Origin: an uncultured Bacteroidales bacterium
Lineage (GTDB): Bacteria; Bacteroidota; Bacteroidia; Bacteroidales; Muribaculaceae
NCBI GenBank assembly: GCA_902779125.1
Contig: CACZAC010000013.1
Location: 1-64,000 of the forward strand
DNA length: 64,000 bases
Reading direction: 5' to 3'
Under the pieces are notes generated by a model, which worked only from the letters and a program-made list of their open reading frames with translations, was not told where the DNA came from and made no database searches. This document shows, in pieces, positions 19,186 to 26,842 of this stretch (positions are counted from its first letter, which is position 1; each line of letters starts with the position of its first letter). The position numbers and the translations under genes were made by a program.

Positions 19186-19827
19186 TTACTTTGCTTTCTG
19201 ACTCATGTTGATGCGTCCCTTCTTAGCCTGCTGCAACATGACCTGCTCGGGGACCAGATAGATTTCAAGTCGGCGGTTGGTCTTGCGGTTCTCGACAGAG
19301 TTGTTGTCCACAATCGGATAGGTGTCACCCAAAGCATAGGGCACCACATAGTCCACACTGCCGTTCTCGTCAAACCAATCATAGACGGCATTCACGCGTT
19401 GCCGCGTGAGGTTGAGGGTGTACTCCTGGCTACCCGTATTGTCACTGTGCATGACCAGCAGCATCTTGTAGAAGCCTGGATTTGTCAACATGCGCAGGAA
19501 AGGCTTCAGTTGGGTTTCGCCCAACTTGGTGAGAACGGTATCATTGGGGTCAAACAGCTGACTGGCGGGTATCGTGATAACAATCACCTCGTCATCACGC
19601 ATGATTTCCACATCATAGTTCGCCTTCTTGAATGCTATCGCCATGTCATACTGGAAATCCTGTACTCTGTCGGCCTGCTTCTCGTTTTTGATTTCAGGCG
19701 TTTCAAGGTTTTCATCAAGCAACAGTTCATAGATGTCGTAGTTGTCCTTGGCTATCATTGACAAAGGAGCAAACATGGCAGCTATTACCATTGCAGTCAG
19801 TATAAGGTATGATACACGTTGTCGCAT
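19186..19827 (-). CDS. OmpA-domain envelope protein
   Basis: A 213-residue protein with an N-terminal signal segment (about 1-26, MRQRVSYLILTAMVIAAMF...). The C-terminal OmpA-like peptidoglycan-binding domain is at about 105-195. The lines LKPFLRMLTNPGFYKMLLVM, YTLNLTRQRVNAVYDWF and ENRKTNRRLEIYLVPEQ show the usual helix plus NR-R-EI pattern. There is no beta-barrel domain, so it is probably periplasmic or anchored by its N-terminus and holds on to the cell wall. It sits 15 nt after rimM and 45 nt before proS. Confidence 0.8.
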   Translation of the reverse strand: MRQRVSYLILTAMVIAAMFAPLSMIAKDNYDIYELLLDENLETPEIKNEKQADRVQDFQYDMAIAFKKANYDVEIMRDDEVIVITIPASQLFDPNDTVLTKLGETQLKPFLRMLTNPGFYKMLLVMHSDNTGSQEYTLNLTRQRVNAVYDWFDENGSVDYVVPYALGDTYPIVDNNSVENRKTNRRLEIYLVPEQVMLQQAKKGRINMSQKAK

Positions 19828-19842
19828 ATATAATACAATCTG

Positions 19843-20382
19843 TTATTCATTCAGGTCCAACAGACCTTGTGGCAGGTCCATGACCATGAGTTTCTTGTCC
19901 AAATCAAATTCCACAATCAAGTCATCACTGGCCGGCACCATGAGTTCCGACACGTCGTCACGCGATACGATAAAGATGGCGTTCTCGGTCTGTTCATCGA
20001 CATCAGTGATGGTGCCGATGGTTGTGCCATCGGTATCGCGGATTTCAAAGCCGATGAAAAAGTCGAGAGGATAGCCGTCGGCATCCTCATCCTCGCTTTC
20101 CTGGCGATAATCCCTCTTGAGCGCAAAGATGTCATGATTGACAAGACGTGACACCTCCTGCTCGCTACTGATGCCATCGATGGTCAACAATACTGTCTCG
20201 CTGGACTTGGGACGACACGAGTTGACAAAGAACGGCACAAAGATACCGTCCATCTCACTCACCAGGCACGACAGTTGCCTCAACACATCGATATCCACCT
20301 CGACCGTAGCCGAGATTTCACCGGTGACACCGTGTGGCTTGTTGTAATGTCCGATTAATATGAGTTCCTCTCGCGTTATCAT
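19843..20382 (-). CDS. rimM: Ribosome maturation factor RimM
   Basis: A 179-residue protein of normal RimM length. The N-terminal domain begins ELILIGHYNKPHGVTGEISA, the conserved G-H-G-v-G-E motif. The C-terminal PRC-barrel (DFFIGFEIRDTDGTTIGTIT, then ELMVPASDDLIVEFDLDKK) binds S19. RimM helps mature the 30S head. It lies 21 nt downstream of the DUF4290 gene. The leader just before its ATG reads CTGAAAACTGAAAA, two heptamers of the kind seen before other genes here. Confidence 0.93.
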   Translation of the reverse strand: MITREELILIGHYNKPHGVTGEISATVEVDIDVLRQLSCLVSEMDGIFVPFFVNSCRPKSSETVLLTIDGISSEQEVSRLVNHDIFALKRDYRQESEDEDADGYPLDFFIGFEIRDTDGTTIGTITDVDEQTENAIFIVSRDDVSELMVPASDDLIVEFDLDKKLMVMDLPQGLLDLNE

Positions 20383-20403
20383 TTTTCAGTTTTCAGATGG
20401 GGC

Positions 20404-21051
20404 TTATTTCTTTTTCTTCTTTTTGCCAGTTGGTTGTGCCGGTTTCACAATCTGGTACTCATGCAGGTGATGGGTTGCCGGGTCGAGACGTATGGCACCG
20501 TGGCTGTAGCGTTCCAGGTCCTTGAAGATTTTGGCATCCTCCACATCCTCGTTGTTGATTTGGAAGATGAGTTTCTTCATGTGGTTGGCAAGCAGCATTA
20601 CCAGGGCATCACGTTCCTCGCCTTCAGGGTACTCGGCAGCACGAGCAATCATGCGCTCGATGTTCTTGCCGTAATGGCGATAAATAATCGGTTCCAGCTC
20701 ATAGCGGATGGGGTCGGGTTTTGTGTCCAGATTTTCCTCCTTGATGATGTCGTCAAAGGGGAAGTCAATATCCAACTGGAATCCGCTCATAATCATCAGG
20801 TGGTCCCACAGTTTGTGACGATAGTCGGTTTCGGCCCTTAATTGGGGAAACATGTTGGCCATGTTCTGCACAATGGTGAACGCGCAACGAGTGCGCTCGT
20901 CACGATCCTCGATTGTCAAGCAGTGATCCACCATCTGCTGCACATTGCGGCCATACTCTGGCATCACCAGTTTCTTGAGTTGTGAATTATAGGTCAGCAT
21001 AATTTGCAAAGATAATACATTTTTTTGACTGCGAGAAATCAGTTCTCGCAA
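20404..21051 (-). CDS. DUF4290 family protein
   Basis: A 215-residue soluble protein matching the DUF4290 family, which is widespread in Bacteroidetes and has no known function. Typical stretches are LTYNSQLKKLVMPEYGRNVQ, EDRDERTRCAFTIVQNMANM and LLANHMKKLIFQINNEDVED. It ends in a lysine-rich tail. Its start overlaps the tsaB stop by 13 nt. In other Bacteroidetes I recall it near murA and rimM; murA is not between them here. Confidence 0.85.
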   Translation of the reverse strand: MRELISRSQKNVLSLQIMLTYNSQLKKLVMPEYGRNVQQMVDHCLTIEDRDERTRCAFTIVQNMANMFPQLRAETDYRHKLWDHLMIMSGFQLDIDFPFDDIIKEENLDTKPDPIRYELEPIIYRHYGKNIERMIARAAEYPEGEERDALVMLLANHMKKLIFQINNEDVEDAKIFKDLERYSHGAIRLDPATHHLHEYQIVKPAQPTGKKKKKK

Positions 21052-21758
21052 CTGTTGAGGCCGAGAATGGGATTCTTGGGCTTTGTCGCCTGGAATTCCT
21101 TCAGATAGAGCGGCGTGCTATAAGCTACATCGATAAAACTGTTCTCGCGCCACGCTTTCTCGGCGAGGGCCATCATATCGACCGCCACCGGCTTAATGCC
21201 CTCGACGAAAGTCGCACCGCCACGCGTCAATACTTGACGGGCCTTGTCACTGCCATTGCCCATGAACACGAGATGATATCCCTGCTCAAACAATGCCTCA
21301 AACGAGTGCTCGTCGAGAATCATCGCCTGAGGTTCCAAGACAGCCTCAAGTGCAGGATTGTAGGCAGCGGTATAGACCTCCATGCGGCGGGCGTCAATCA
21401 TGGGAACATAGAGCACCTTATCCTCATCGATGAAATGATTGAACATCGTGCTCACCGTCAACAGTTGCAGGGTGTTCACCCCGATGAGGGGCACCTGCAG
21501 CCCGAAAGCAAGCCCCTTGGCTTCGCTCAGACCGATGCGCAGTCCCGTATATGAACCCGGGCCAATGCTAACGGCAACGGCATCAATAGCCAAATCACGC
21601 GAACGGGCATAGTCCAACATCTCCTTTACATACTGGCTCAACAGCGTGGCATGAGTCTGGCCCTCGTAGTTCTCACGGTGGTCCAGCACCTGCCCCTCGC
21701 CGGTCAAAGCCACCGAGCAGACATCGGTCGAAGTCTCTATATTGAGGATTGTTGCCAT
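21039..21758 (-). CDS. tsaB: tRNA t6A37 threonylcarbamoyl-transfer protein TsaB
   Basis: A 239-residue ASKHA-fold protein. The N-terminal ATILNIETSTDVCSVALTGE and the block SIGPGSYTGLRIGLSEAKGL are diagnostic of TsaB (YeaZ), the partner that holds TsaD and TsaE in the t6A37 tRNA-modifying complex. It is the first gene of the operon tsaB-DUF4290-rimM-ompA-proS, in which three genes serve translation. A promoter candidate lies just upstream. Confidence 0.93.
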   Translation of the reverse strand: MATILNIETSTDVCSVALTGEGQVLDHRENYEGQTHATLLSQYVKEMLDYARSRDLAIDAVAVSIGPGSYTGLRIGLSEAKGLAFGLQVPLIGVNTLQLLTVSTMFNHFIDEDKVLYVPMIDARRMEVYTAAYNPALEAVLEPQAMILDEHSFEALFEQGYHLVFMGNGSDKARQVLTRGGATFVEGIKPVAVDMMALAEKAWRENSFIDVAYSTPLYLKEFQATKPKNPILGLNSCEN

Positions 21759-21794
21759 CTCCTTAGGTTATAGACATTATATCTAAAAAACGTG

Positions 21795-21828
21795 CAAAGG
21801 TACTCAAAATTGTTGAATTAGCCTCAAA
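21795..21828 (-). promoter_or_regulatory. Promoter of the tsaB operon
   Basis: On the minus strand TTTG (21828-21825), a 22-bp spacer and TACCTTTG (21802-21795) match the Bacteroidetes promoter pattern. The spacer is at the long end. The box lies 37 nt before the ATG. Confidence 0.5.
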
Positions 21829-21877
21829 AAGCAGCCATAAGCCACCGATTTTTCTATAAAAAGCCTCACAACAAACC

Positions 21878-21912
21878 AATTGGTGCGGCTTGCTGATAAA
21901 GCCACACCAATT
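21878..21912 (-). terminator. Hairpin terminator after the C10 protease gene
   Basis: A 14-bp stem with one G-T pair, AATTGGTGCGGCTT (21878-21891) with 21899-21912, lies 43 nt past the C10 gene stop. The T tract is weak (GGTTTGTTG), so it may act only partly. Confidence 0.55.
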
Positions 21913-21955
21913 AGGCATTCAAATCATCACTTAAAGATGACGGGAAAAAGCGCTG

Positions 21956-23953
21956 TTACAGGGCAAGCCTCAGGCCTAAGTGGACTCCTGTCTCATTCAG
22001 TGCACCATACACGCGGGACGAATTGCGGCACTGGTCAGCAGGTGTGTACCAGCTGCCACTGCGAATCACCTTATCGGTGCCCGTTGCCGGGCCTTGCGGA
22101 TTGGTCTGTGCTTCAGCCGGATAATCACCGTAAAAGTCGGCACACCACTCATAGTTGTTACCGCACATATCGTAAATGCCCAACTCGTTGGGCAGCTTCT
22201 GTGCCACACGGCGGCCATAAGAATAGCAGGCATTGTCAAAATACCAAGCAACAGCATCGATATCGTCACTGCCAGCGTAAATGTATCCTCGGCTCTTGTT
22301 TCCGCCTCGGGCGGCGAACTCCCATTCGGCCTCGGTGGGCAGACGGAACGAAAGACCAGTCATGGCATTCAGTTTGGTGATGAAGGTCATGCAGTCATTC
22401 CAGCTCACGTTGCTCACTGGCAACTCGACGCCACGCACACTGCTGGGATTGGTGCCCATCACAGCTTTCCAGAGGCCTTGGGTCACTTCTGTCTTGCCAA
22501 TGTAGTAAGAGGACAGGGTGACACTATGCACAGGGAACTCATTGGAATAGGCCCCGTCGGCTTGCTCGTCGGTGGCGCCCATGTCAAATGAGCCACCATC
22601 TACCTTGACCATCCTGAATGTTACGTCACCCACGGTAAATGCCTCACCAGCGGTATCCTCTTGCCCGGCACCAGACAGCAGCAGATCGACCATACTGCTG
22701 ACGTCAGCAATATCTGTCATGCCATCATTGTTCACGTCACCGATGCGTCCTCCGGGAGAACCCGCGAGCAACAGGTCAATCAGATTGCTGAGATCCGAAA
22801 TATCGATGGCATTGTCGCCATTCACATCAGTGTAGTCGCGGTCCAGACCCAGAATCGCATATTGGCGGGTCGAGTAATTATTGCCGTTGGGGGTCAACGC
22901 TGACAATTGCCAATAGGTGTCATTACTACCACCCCACCCCCAATTGATATGGAACATGGTGTTACGGTACCCGTCGAGTACAAACGCATGTCCAGCGCTG
23001 TTACCATCAGAGCCCATATAGATGACAGGGCGACCTGCCGCCAGTTCATCATACATCATCTGGTCCCAGTCGGCATCATTGGACGTATCCCGCATGTAGG
23101 TCATCGCCGAATTGCTGTAACCGAAGTAATAGTTCATGGCAAAGGGAATCACCTGAAATGTGGCATTGCTGACCTGGGTGCCGTAGTCCATTTCTACCGA
23201 CTGACCGCAATAACGCATCAGCTGTGCCACAGCATAGGCCTGGTCAGCCGTATAGCTGTAATAACGGGGCAACATCTTGTCCCAATCAAACGCCACAGGA
23301 GGCAAGGCGGGCAGATTGATGCCCTTTTTGGATGTATAGGCTGGTATGCCTCGGCACTCATCTTGCGGATAGCGATGATAATACATCACCTGAGCCATGG
23401 CGGTCGCTACACATCCAGTGAAGGTCGGGTAATTGCCCACCTTGGGACATTGGCCATTGTAGGGCTGTTCCTGATTCCAAGCCGTCGTGAGCATCGGGGC
23501 GATTTCGCTTAAGGGAGCATCGCGACGGGGTGCTTCAGCAGCGCTCTTGATAGCGGGATGCGCCTGCAGGTTTTCAATCTGTGAGCTGTAACCATCGAGC
23601 CATGAACGCATATTGCAAGGCATGGCATCGGTGTCAAAGCTGCCACTCTCGCTGTAACCAAGCACCTGAACAGCGCGGTCATCGGCAGATACCATCACCC
23701 ATCCGCCATGGTTTTCATCGGCGAACACATAATAGACAGGCTTGTCCTGCTGTGATGACGAGAAACGTGTGTGCGACAACGTCAGGTCGGTAGCAGCACC
23801 ATTATTTATTCTTTTTCCATCGTGACGGTTTGACAGAAATTCACTCGCGATGACACGCGCCTGGTCGGCATCAAGGACATCGGCTTGCACGTTTAATGCG
23901 CCGCTGATAGCCATTATAACCACAGCGGACAGAGTTATCAGATTTTTCAGCAT
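21956..23953 (-). CDS. C10 (streptopain-like) protease fused to dockerin-like repeats and an FGE-sulfatase domain
   Basis: A 665-residue secreted protein. The order is: signal peptide (1-24); a Spi-like propeptide (about 27-132, with WVMVSADDRAVQVLGY); a C10 cysteine protease (about 150-372) with Cys181 (TGCVATAMAQ), His322 (GHAFVLDGY) and INWGWGG; two dockerin-like repeats (about 374-428, DVNGDNAIDISDL and GDVNNDGMTDIADV); and a formylglycine-generating-enzyme-like domain (about 440-665, with GGSFDMGATDEQADG, RLPTEAEWEFAARGG and GIYDMCGNNYEWCADFYG). Fusing a C10 protease to an FGE-type domain is unusual. The last domain may bind or fold rather than catalyse. It stands alone, with 92 nt to the upstream gene. 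Confidence 0.9.
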   Translation of the reverse strand: MLKNLITLSAVVIMAISGALNVQADVLDADQARVIASEFLSNRHDGKRINNGAATDLTLSHTRFSSSQQDKPVYYVFADENHGGWVMVSADDRAVQVLGYSESGSFDTDAMPCNMRSWLDGYSSQIENLQAHPAIKSAAEAPRRDAPLSEIAPMLTTAWNQEQPYNGQCPKVGNYPTFTGCVATAMAQVMYYHRYPQDECRGIPAYTSKKGINLPALPPVAFDWDKMLPRYYSYTADQAYAVAQLMRYCGQSVEMDYGTQVSNATFQVIPFAMNYYFGYSNSAMTYMRDTSNDADWDQMMYDELAAGRPVIYMGSDGNSAGHAFVLDGYRNTMFHINWGWGGSNDTYWQLSALTPNGNNYSTRQYAILGLDRDYTDVNGDNAIDISDLSNLIDLLLAGSPGGRIGDVNNDGMTDIADVSSMVDLLLSGAGQEDTAGEAFTVGDVTFRMVKVDGGSFDMGATDEQADGAYSNEFPVHSVTLSSYYIGKTEVTQGLWKAVMGTNPSSVRGVELPVSNVSWNDCMTFITKLNAMTGLSFRLPTEAEWEFAARGGNKSRGYIYAGSDDIDAVAWYFDNACYSYGRRVAQKLPNELGIYDMCGNNYEWCADFYGDYPAEAQTNPQGPATGTDKVIRSGSWYTPADQCRNSSRVYGALNETGVHLGLRLAL

Positions 23954-24045
23954 GTTTGATTTTAAGTTTATAGTTTTTGGTATTCAGTTGTCAGTTTTCA
24001 GTTTTCAGCGGCATCCGCAAACGCTGACAACTGGCAACTCCATTA

Positions 24046-25074
24046 TCATATTGCAGCGATGAGGGCGTCCACGTCCTCGGGGCGTGTAGCCCAACTGGTG
24101 ACGAAACGGCAGTTCATCAAGTCGCCGACGGGGAACCACAGCTCAAAGACAAAGTCCTTTTCCAGGCGTTTAATCGTCTCAGAATCCAAGAGGACAAACT
24201 GCTGGTTGGTGGGCGAATTGCTGTACATCTTGTAACCTTTAGCCACAAAAGCATCGCGCAGGCGCATCGCCTGTTCCACCGCATGACGGGCGATCTTGAA
24301 GTAGAGCCCGTCCTGCATCAGCGTGTCAAACTGGATACCCAGCAGACGGCCTTTTGCCAGCAGAGCGCCATGTTGCTTGACGATGGTAAAGAAATGCGCC
24401 GGGGCGGGAGCATTCGGATTGGGGAAGACAACCGCCTCGCCGAAATAGGCTCCGCACTTGGTTCCACCCAGGTAGAAGACATCACACAGGTCTGCCAGTT
24501 GCTGCAAGGTGATGTCACAACCCTCAGCCATCAGGCCGTAACCCAAACGGGCACCGTCGATGAACAACGGCAGGTTGTAGTGACGGCAGATGTCGCTGAT
24601 GGCCTGCAGTTCCTCGAGGGTGTAAATCGTACCCATCTCGGTGGCAAAAGTGATATAGACCATGCCTGGGAACACCATGTGGTCGTAGGTCGGGTCGGCA
24701 TAAAAGTCATGCAACCAGTTACCCAACTCGGCGACGTCCATCTTACCGTCATGGGAAGGCAAGGTGAGCACCTTGTGGCCGCCAAACTCGATAGCGCCCG
24801 ACTCGTGGACGTTGATGTGACCCGTCTCGACCGACAGCACGCCCTCGTAGGACTGCAGCATCGCGTCGATGACCGTAGCATTAGTCTGGGTACCGCCCAC
24901 CAGGAAGAAGACGTCGGCATCGGGTTTGCCGCAAGCAGTGCGGATTTTCTCCTTGGCTGCATTACAATACTCGTCAAGGCCGTAGCCTGTTGCGCGCTCA
25001 TCGTTGGTTTCCAGCAAGCGCTTGAGTATCGCCTCGTGGCAGCCATTGTTATAATCGCTCTCAAATGAAATCAT
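24046..25074 (-). CDS. Low-specificity L-threonine aldolase family PLP enzyme
   Basis: From the internal ATG at 25074 (MISFESDYNNGCHEAIL) the protein has 342 residues, the normal length. The longer frame to 25149 adds hydrophobic residues foreign to the family. Family blocks are LVGGTQTNATVIDAM, NVHESGAIEFGGHKV and FIDGARLGYGL. The PLP lysine is in LGGTKCGAYFGEAVV. It should cleave L-threonine or allo-threonine to glycine and acetaldehyde in the cytosol, which could feed the glycine cleavage genes of this genome. It diverges from the amylase gene; 73 nt separate the starts. Confidence 0.88.
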   Translation of the reverse strand: MISFESDYNNGCHEAILKRLLETNDERATGYGLDEYCNAAKEKIRTACGKPDADVFFLVGGTQTNATVIDAMLQSYEGVLSVETGHINVHESGAIEFGGHKVLTLPSHDGKMDVAELGNWLHDFYADPTYDHMVFPGMVYITFATEMGTIYTLEELQAISDICRHYNLPLFIDGARLGYGLMAEGCDITLQQLADLCDVFYLGGTKCGAYFGEAVVFPNPNAPAPAHFFTIVKQHGALLAKGRLLGIQFDTLMQDGLYFKIARHAVEQAMRLRDAFVAKGYKMYSNSPTNQQFVLLDSETIKRLEKDFVFELWFPVGDLMNCRFVTSWATRPEDVDALIAAI

Positions 25075-25104
25075 TGTGTCGGATTTGATGGTTAAATAAT
25101 GGCG

Positions 25105-25143
25105 CAAAGATAATTCAAAAAACATAAAAAAGCCGTACTTTTG
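25105..25143. promoter_or_regulatory. Divergent promoter region, aldolase and amylase
   Basis: The minus strand carries TATCTTTG (25112-25105) 30 nt before the aldolase ATG. The plus strand carries TACTTTTG (25136-25143) only 4 nt before the amylase ATG, which would give a leaderless or nearly leaderless message. Neither box has a clear -33 partner. Confidence 0.35.
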
Positions 25144-25147
25144 TGGC

Positions 25148-26818
25148 ATGAAAGAGAAGAAAAAGGCAATTATCTATCAGTTGATGCCCCGATGGTTCAC
25201 CAACTGCAATGAGAAGTGTGTTCCCAATGGCAGCATCCGCCAGAACGGCTGCGGCAAATTCAACGAGATTGACGAGTCCAAACTGCGCTCCATCAAGTCA
25301 CTTGGTGCGACCCATGTGTGGTACACCGGCATCATCGAGCATGCTACCGCCACCGATTATTCCCGCCAGGGCATCACACCCTGCAATGCCCATGTGGTGA
25401 AGGGAAAGGCCGGCTCGCCCTATGCCATCCGCGACTATTATGACGTGTGTCCCGACTTCGCTGTGAAGGTCAAGGACCGCATGAAGGAGTTTGAGGCTCT
25501 GATAGAACGCACCCATCGCGTGGGACTCAAGGTCATCATCGACTTTGTGCCCAACCACGTAGCGCGCGAATATGAGAGTGATGCCAAGCCCGTCGGCGTC
25601 CAAGACCTGGGTGAGAATGACAACCCGATGATGTTCTTTGACCCGAAAAACAACTTCTTCTATATCACAGGGCAGGAATTTGCTCCCGTTGGAGTAGATT
25701 TGGGCTCGGGTGAAAAGGCCTACCGCGAGTATCCCGCACGAGCCACGGGCAATGACTGCTACAGCGCTTCACCGAGCCGTAACGACTGGTATGAGACCGT
25801 GAAACTCAATTACGGCATTGACCCGTGGAACGGCAGTACCCACTTTGACCCCGTGCCGCCAACTTGGGAAAAAATGCTCGACATCCTCAAATTCTGGACG
25901 ACAAAGGGCGTTGACGGTTTCCGTTGCGACATGGCTCACATGGTGCCTGTCTCCTTCTGGCACTGGGCCATCGAGCAGATTAAGGCCATCAATCCAGATA
26001 TCGTTTTCATTGCCGAAATCTATGATGTAGCGCTCTATGGCAGTTACATCCACGAGGGCGGTTTTGACTACCTGTATGACAAGGTGACACTCTATGACAC
26101 CCTGCGCGGCATCCTGTGTGACGGGTGGCCCGCCAGCGACCTGACCCGCTGTTGGCAAACGGTGGAGGGCATCGGCGACCATATGCTCAATTTCCTGGAA
26201 AACCACGATGAACAGCGCATTGCATCAAAGCAGTTCTGCGGTGAACCGTTCAAGGCACTGCCGGCTCTTGTGGTGAGTGCGACGATGTCGAAGTGTCCGT
26301 ATATGGTGTATGCCGGGCAAGAACTAGGGGAACCTGCCGCAGATGCCGAAGGCTACAGCGGCATGGACGGCCGCACAACAATTTTTGACTACTGGAGCGT
26401 CCCCACCCTGCGCCGCTGGCATCAAGGCAAGCCCACAGCCCCTGAGCGCCAATTGAGGACGATGTATCGTAAAATCCTGAACCTGTGCAACAGCGAGAAA
26501 ACGCTAGCCGAAGGTGAATTCTTCGACCTGATGTATGTCAACCAGGACACGCTCGACACCCGACGCCAGTATGCCTATCTGCGCCACTGTGACGGAGCGA
26601 TGTCACTCGTGGTCGCCAACTTCGGTGACGAGGCCGTCAACACTAACGTGCGCATCCCCAGACATGCGCTCGACTGCGCCCGTATGGAATCAGGCGAGTA
26701 CAACATCACCGAACTGCTCTCGGGCGAAACTTCAACCGGCACGCTGACAGGTGACAGCGAGATGCCTGTGCAAGTGCCTGCCCATAGCGCGCGAATCTAC
26801 CGTTTCACGCGACAATAG
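25148..26818 (+). CDS. GH13 alpha-amylase family enzyme, cytoplasmic
   Basis: A 556-residue protein without a signal peptide. All four GH13 regions are present: VIIDFVPNH (about 129), GFRCDMAH with the nucleophile Asp (about 260), FIAEIYD with the general acid Glu (about 290) and FLENHDEQR (about 350). The C-terminal beta domain ends SARIYRFTRQ. It should cut alpha-1,4-glucans inside the cell, fitting the glycogen synthase and phosphorylase genes 8-13 kb away. It stands alone on the plus strand between minus-strand genes, and the exact specificity cannot be told. Confidence 0.88.
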   Translation: MKEKKKAIIYQLMPRWFTNCNEKCVPNGSIRQNGCGKFNEIDESKLRSIKSLGATHVWYTGIIEHATATDYSRQGITPCNAHVVKGKAGSPYAIRDYYDVCPDFAVKVKDRMKEFEALIERTHRVGLKVIIDFVPNHVAREYESDAKPVGVQDLGENDNPMMFFDPKNNFFYITGQEFAPVGVDLGSGEKAYREYPARATGNDCYSASPSRNDWYETVKLNYGIDPWNGSTHFDPVPPTWEKMLDILKFWTTKGVDGFRCDMAHMVPVSFWHWAIEQIKAINPDIVFIAEIYDVALYGSYIHEGGFDYLYDKVTLYDTLRGILCDGWPASDLTRCWQTVEGIGDHMLNFLENHDEQRIASKQFCGEPFKALPALVVSATMSKCPYMVYAGQELGEPAADAEGYSGMDGRTTIFDYWSVPTLRRWHQGKPTAPERQLRTMYRKILNLCNSEKTLAEGEFFDLMYVNQDTLDTRRQYAYLRHCDGAMSLVVANFGDEAVNTNVRIPRHALDCARMESGEYNITELLSGETSTGTLTGDSEMPVQVPAHSARIYRFTRQ

Positions 26819-26842
26819 CAGTTCAATAAGCTGTAGTGTGAC

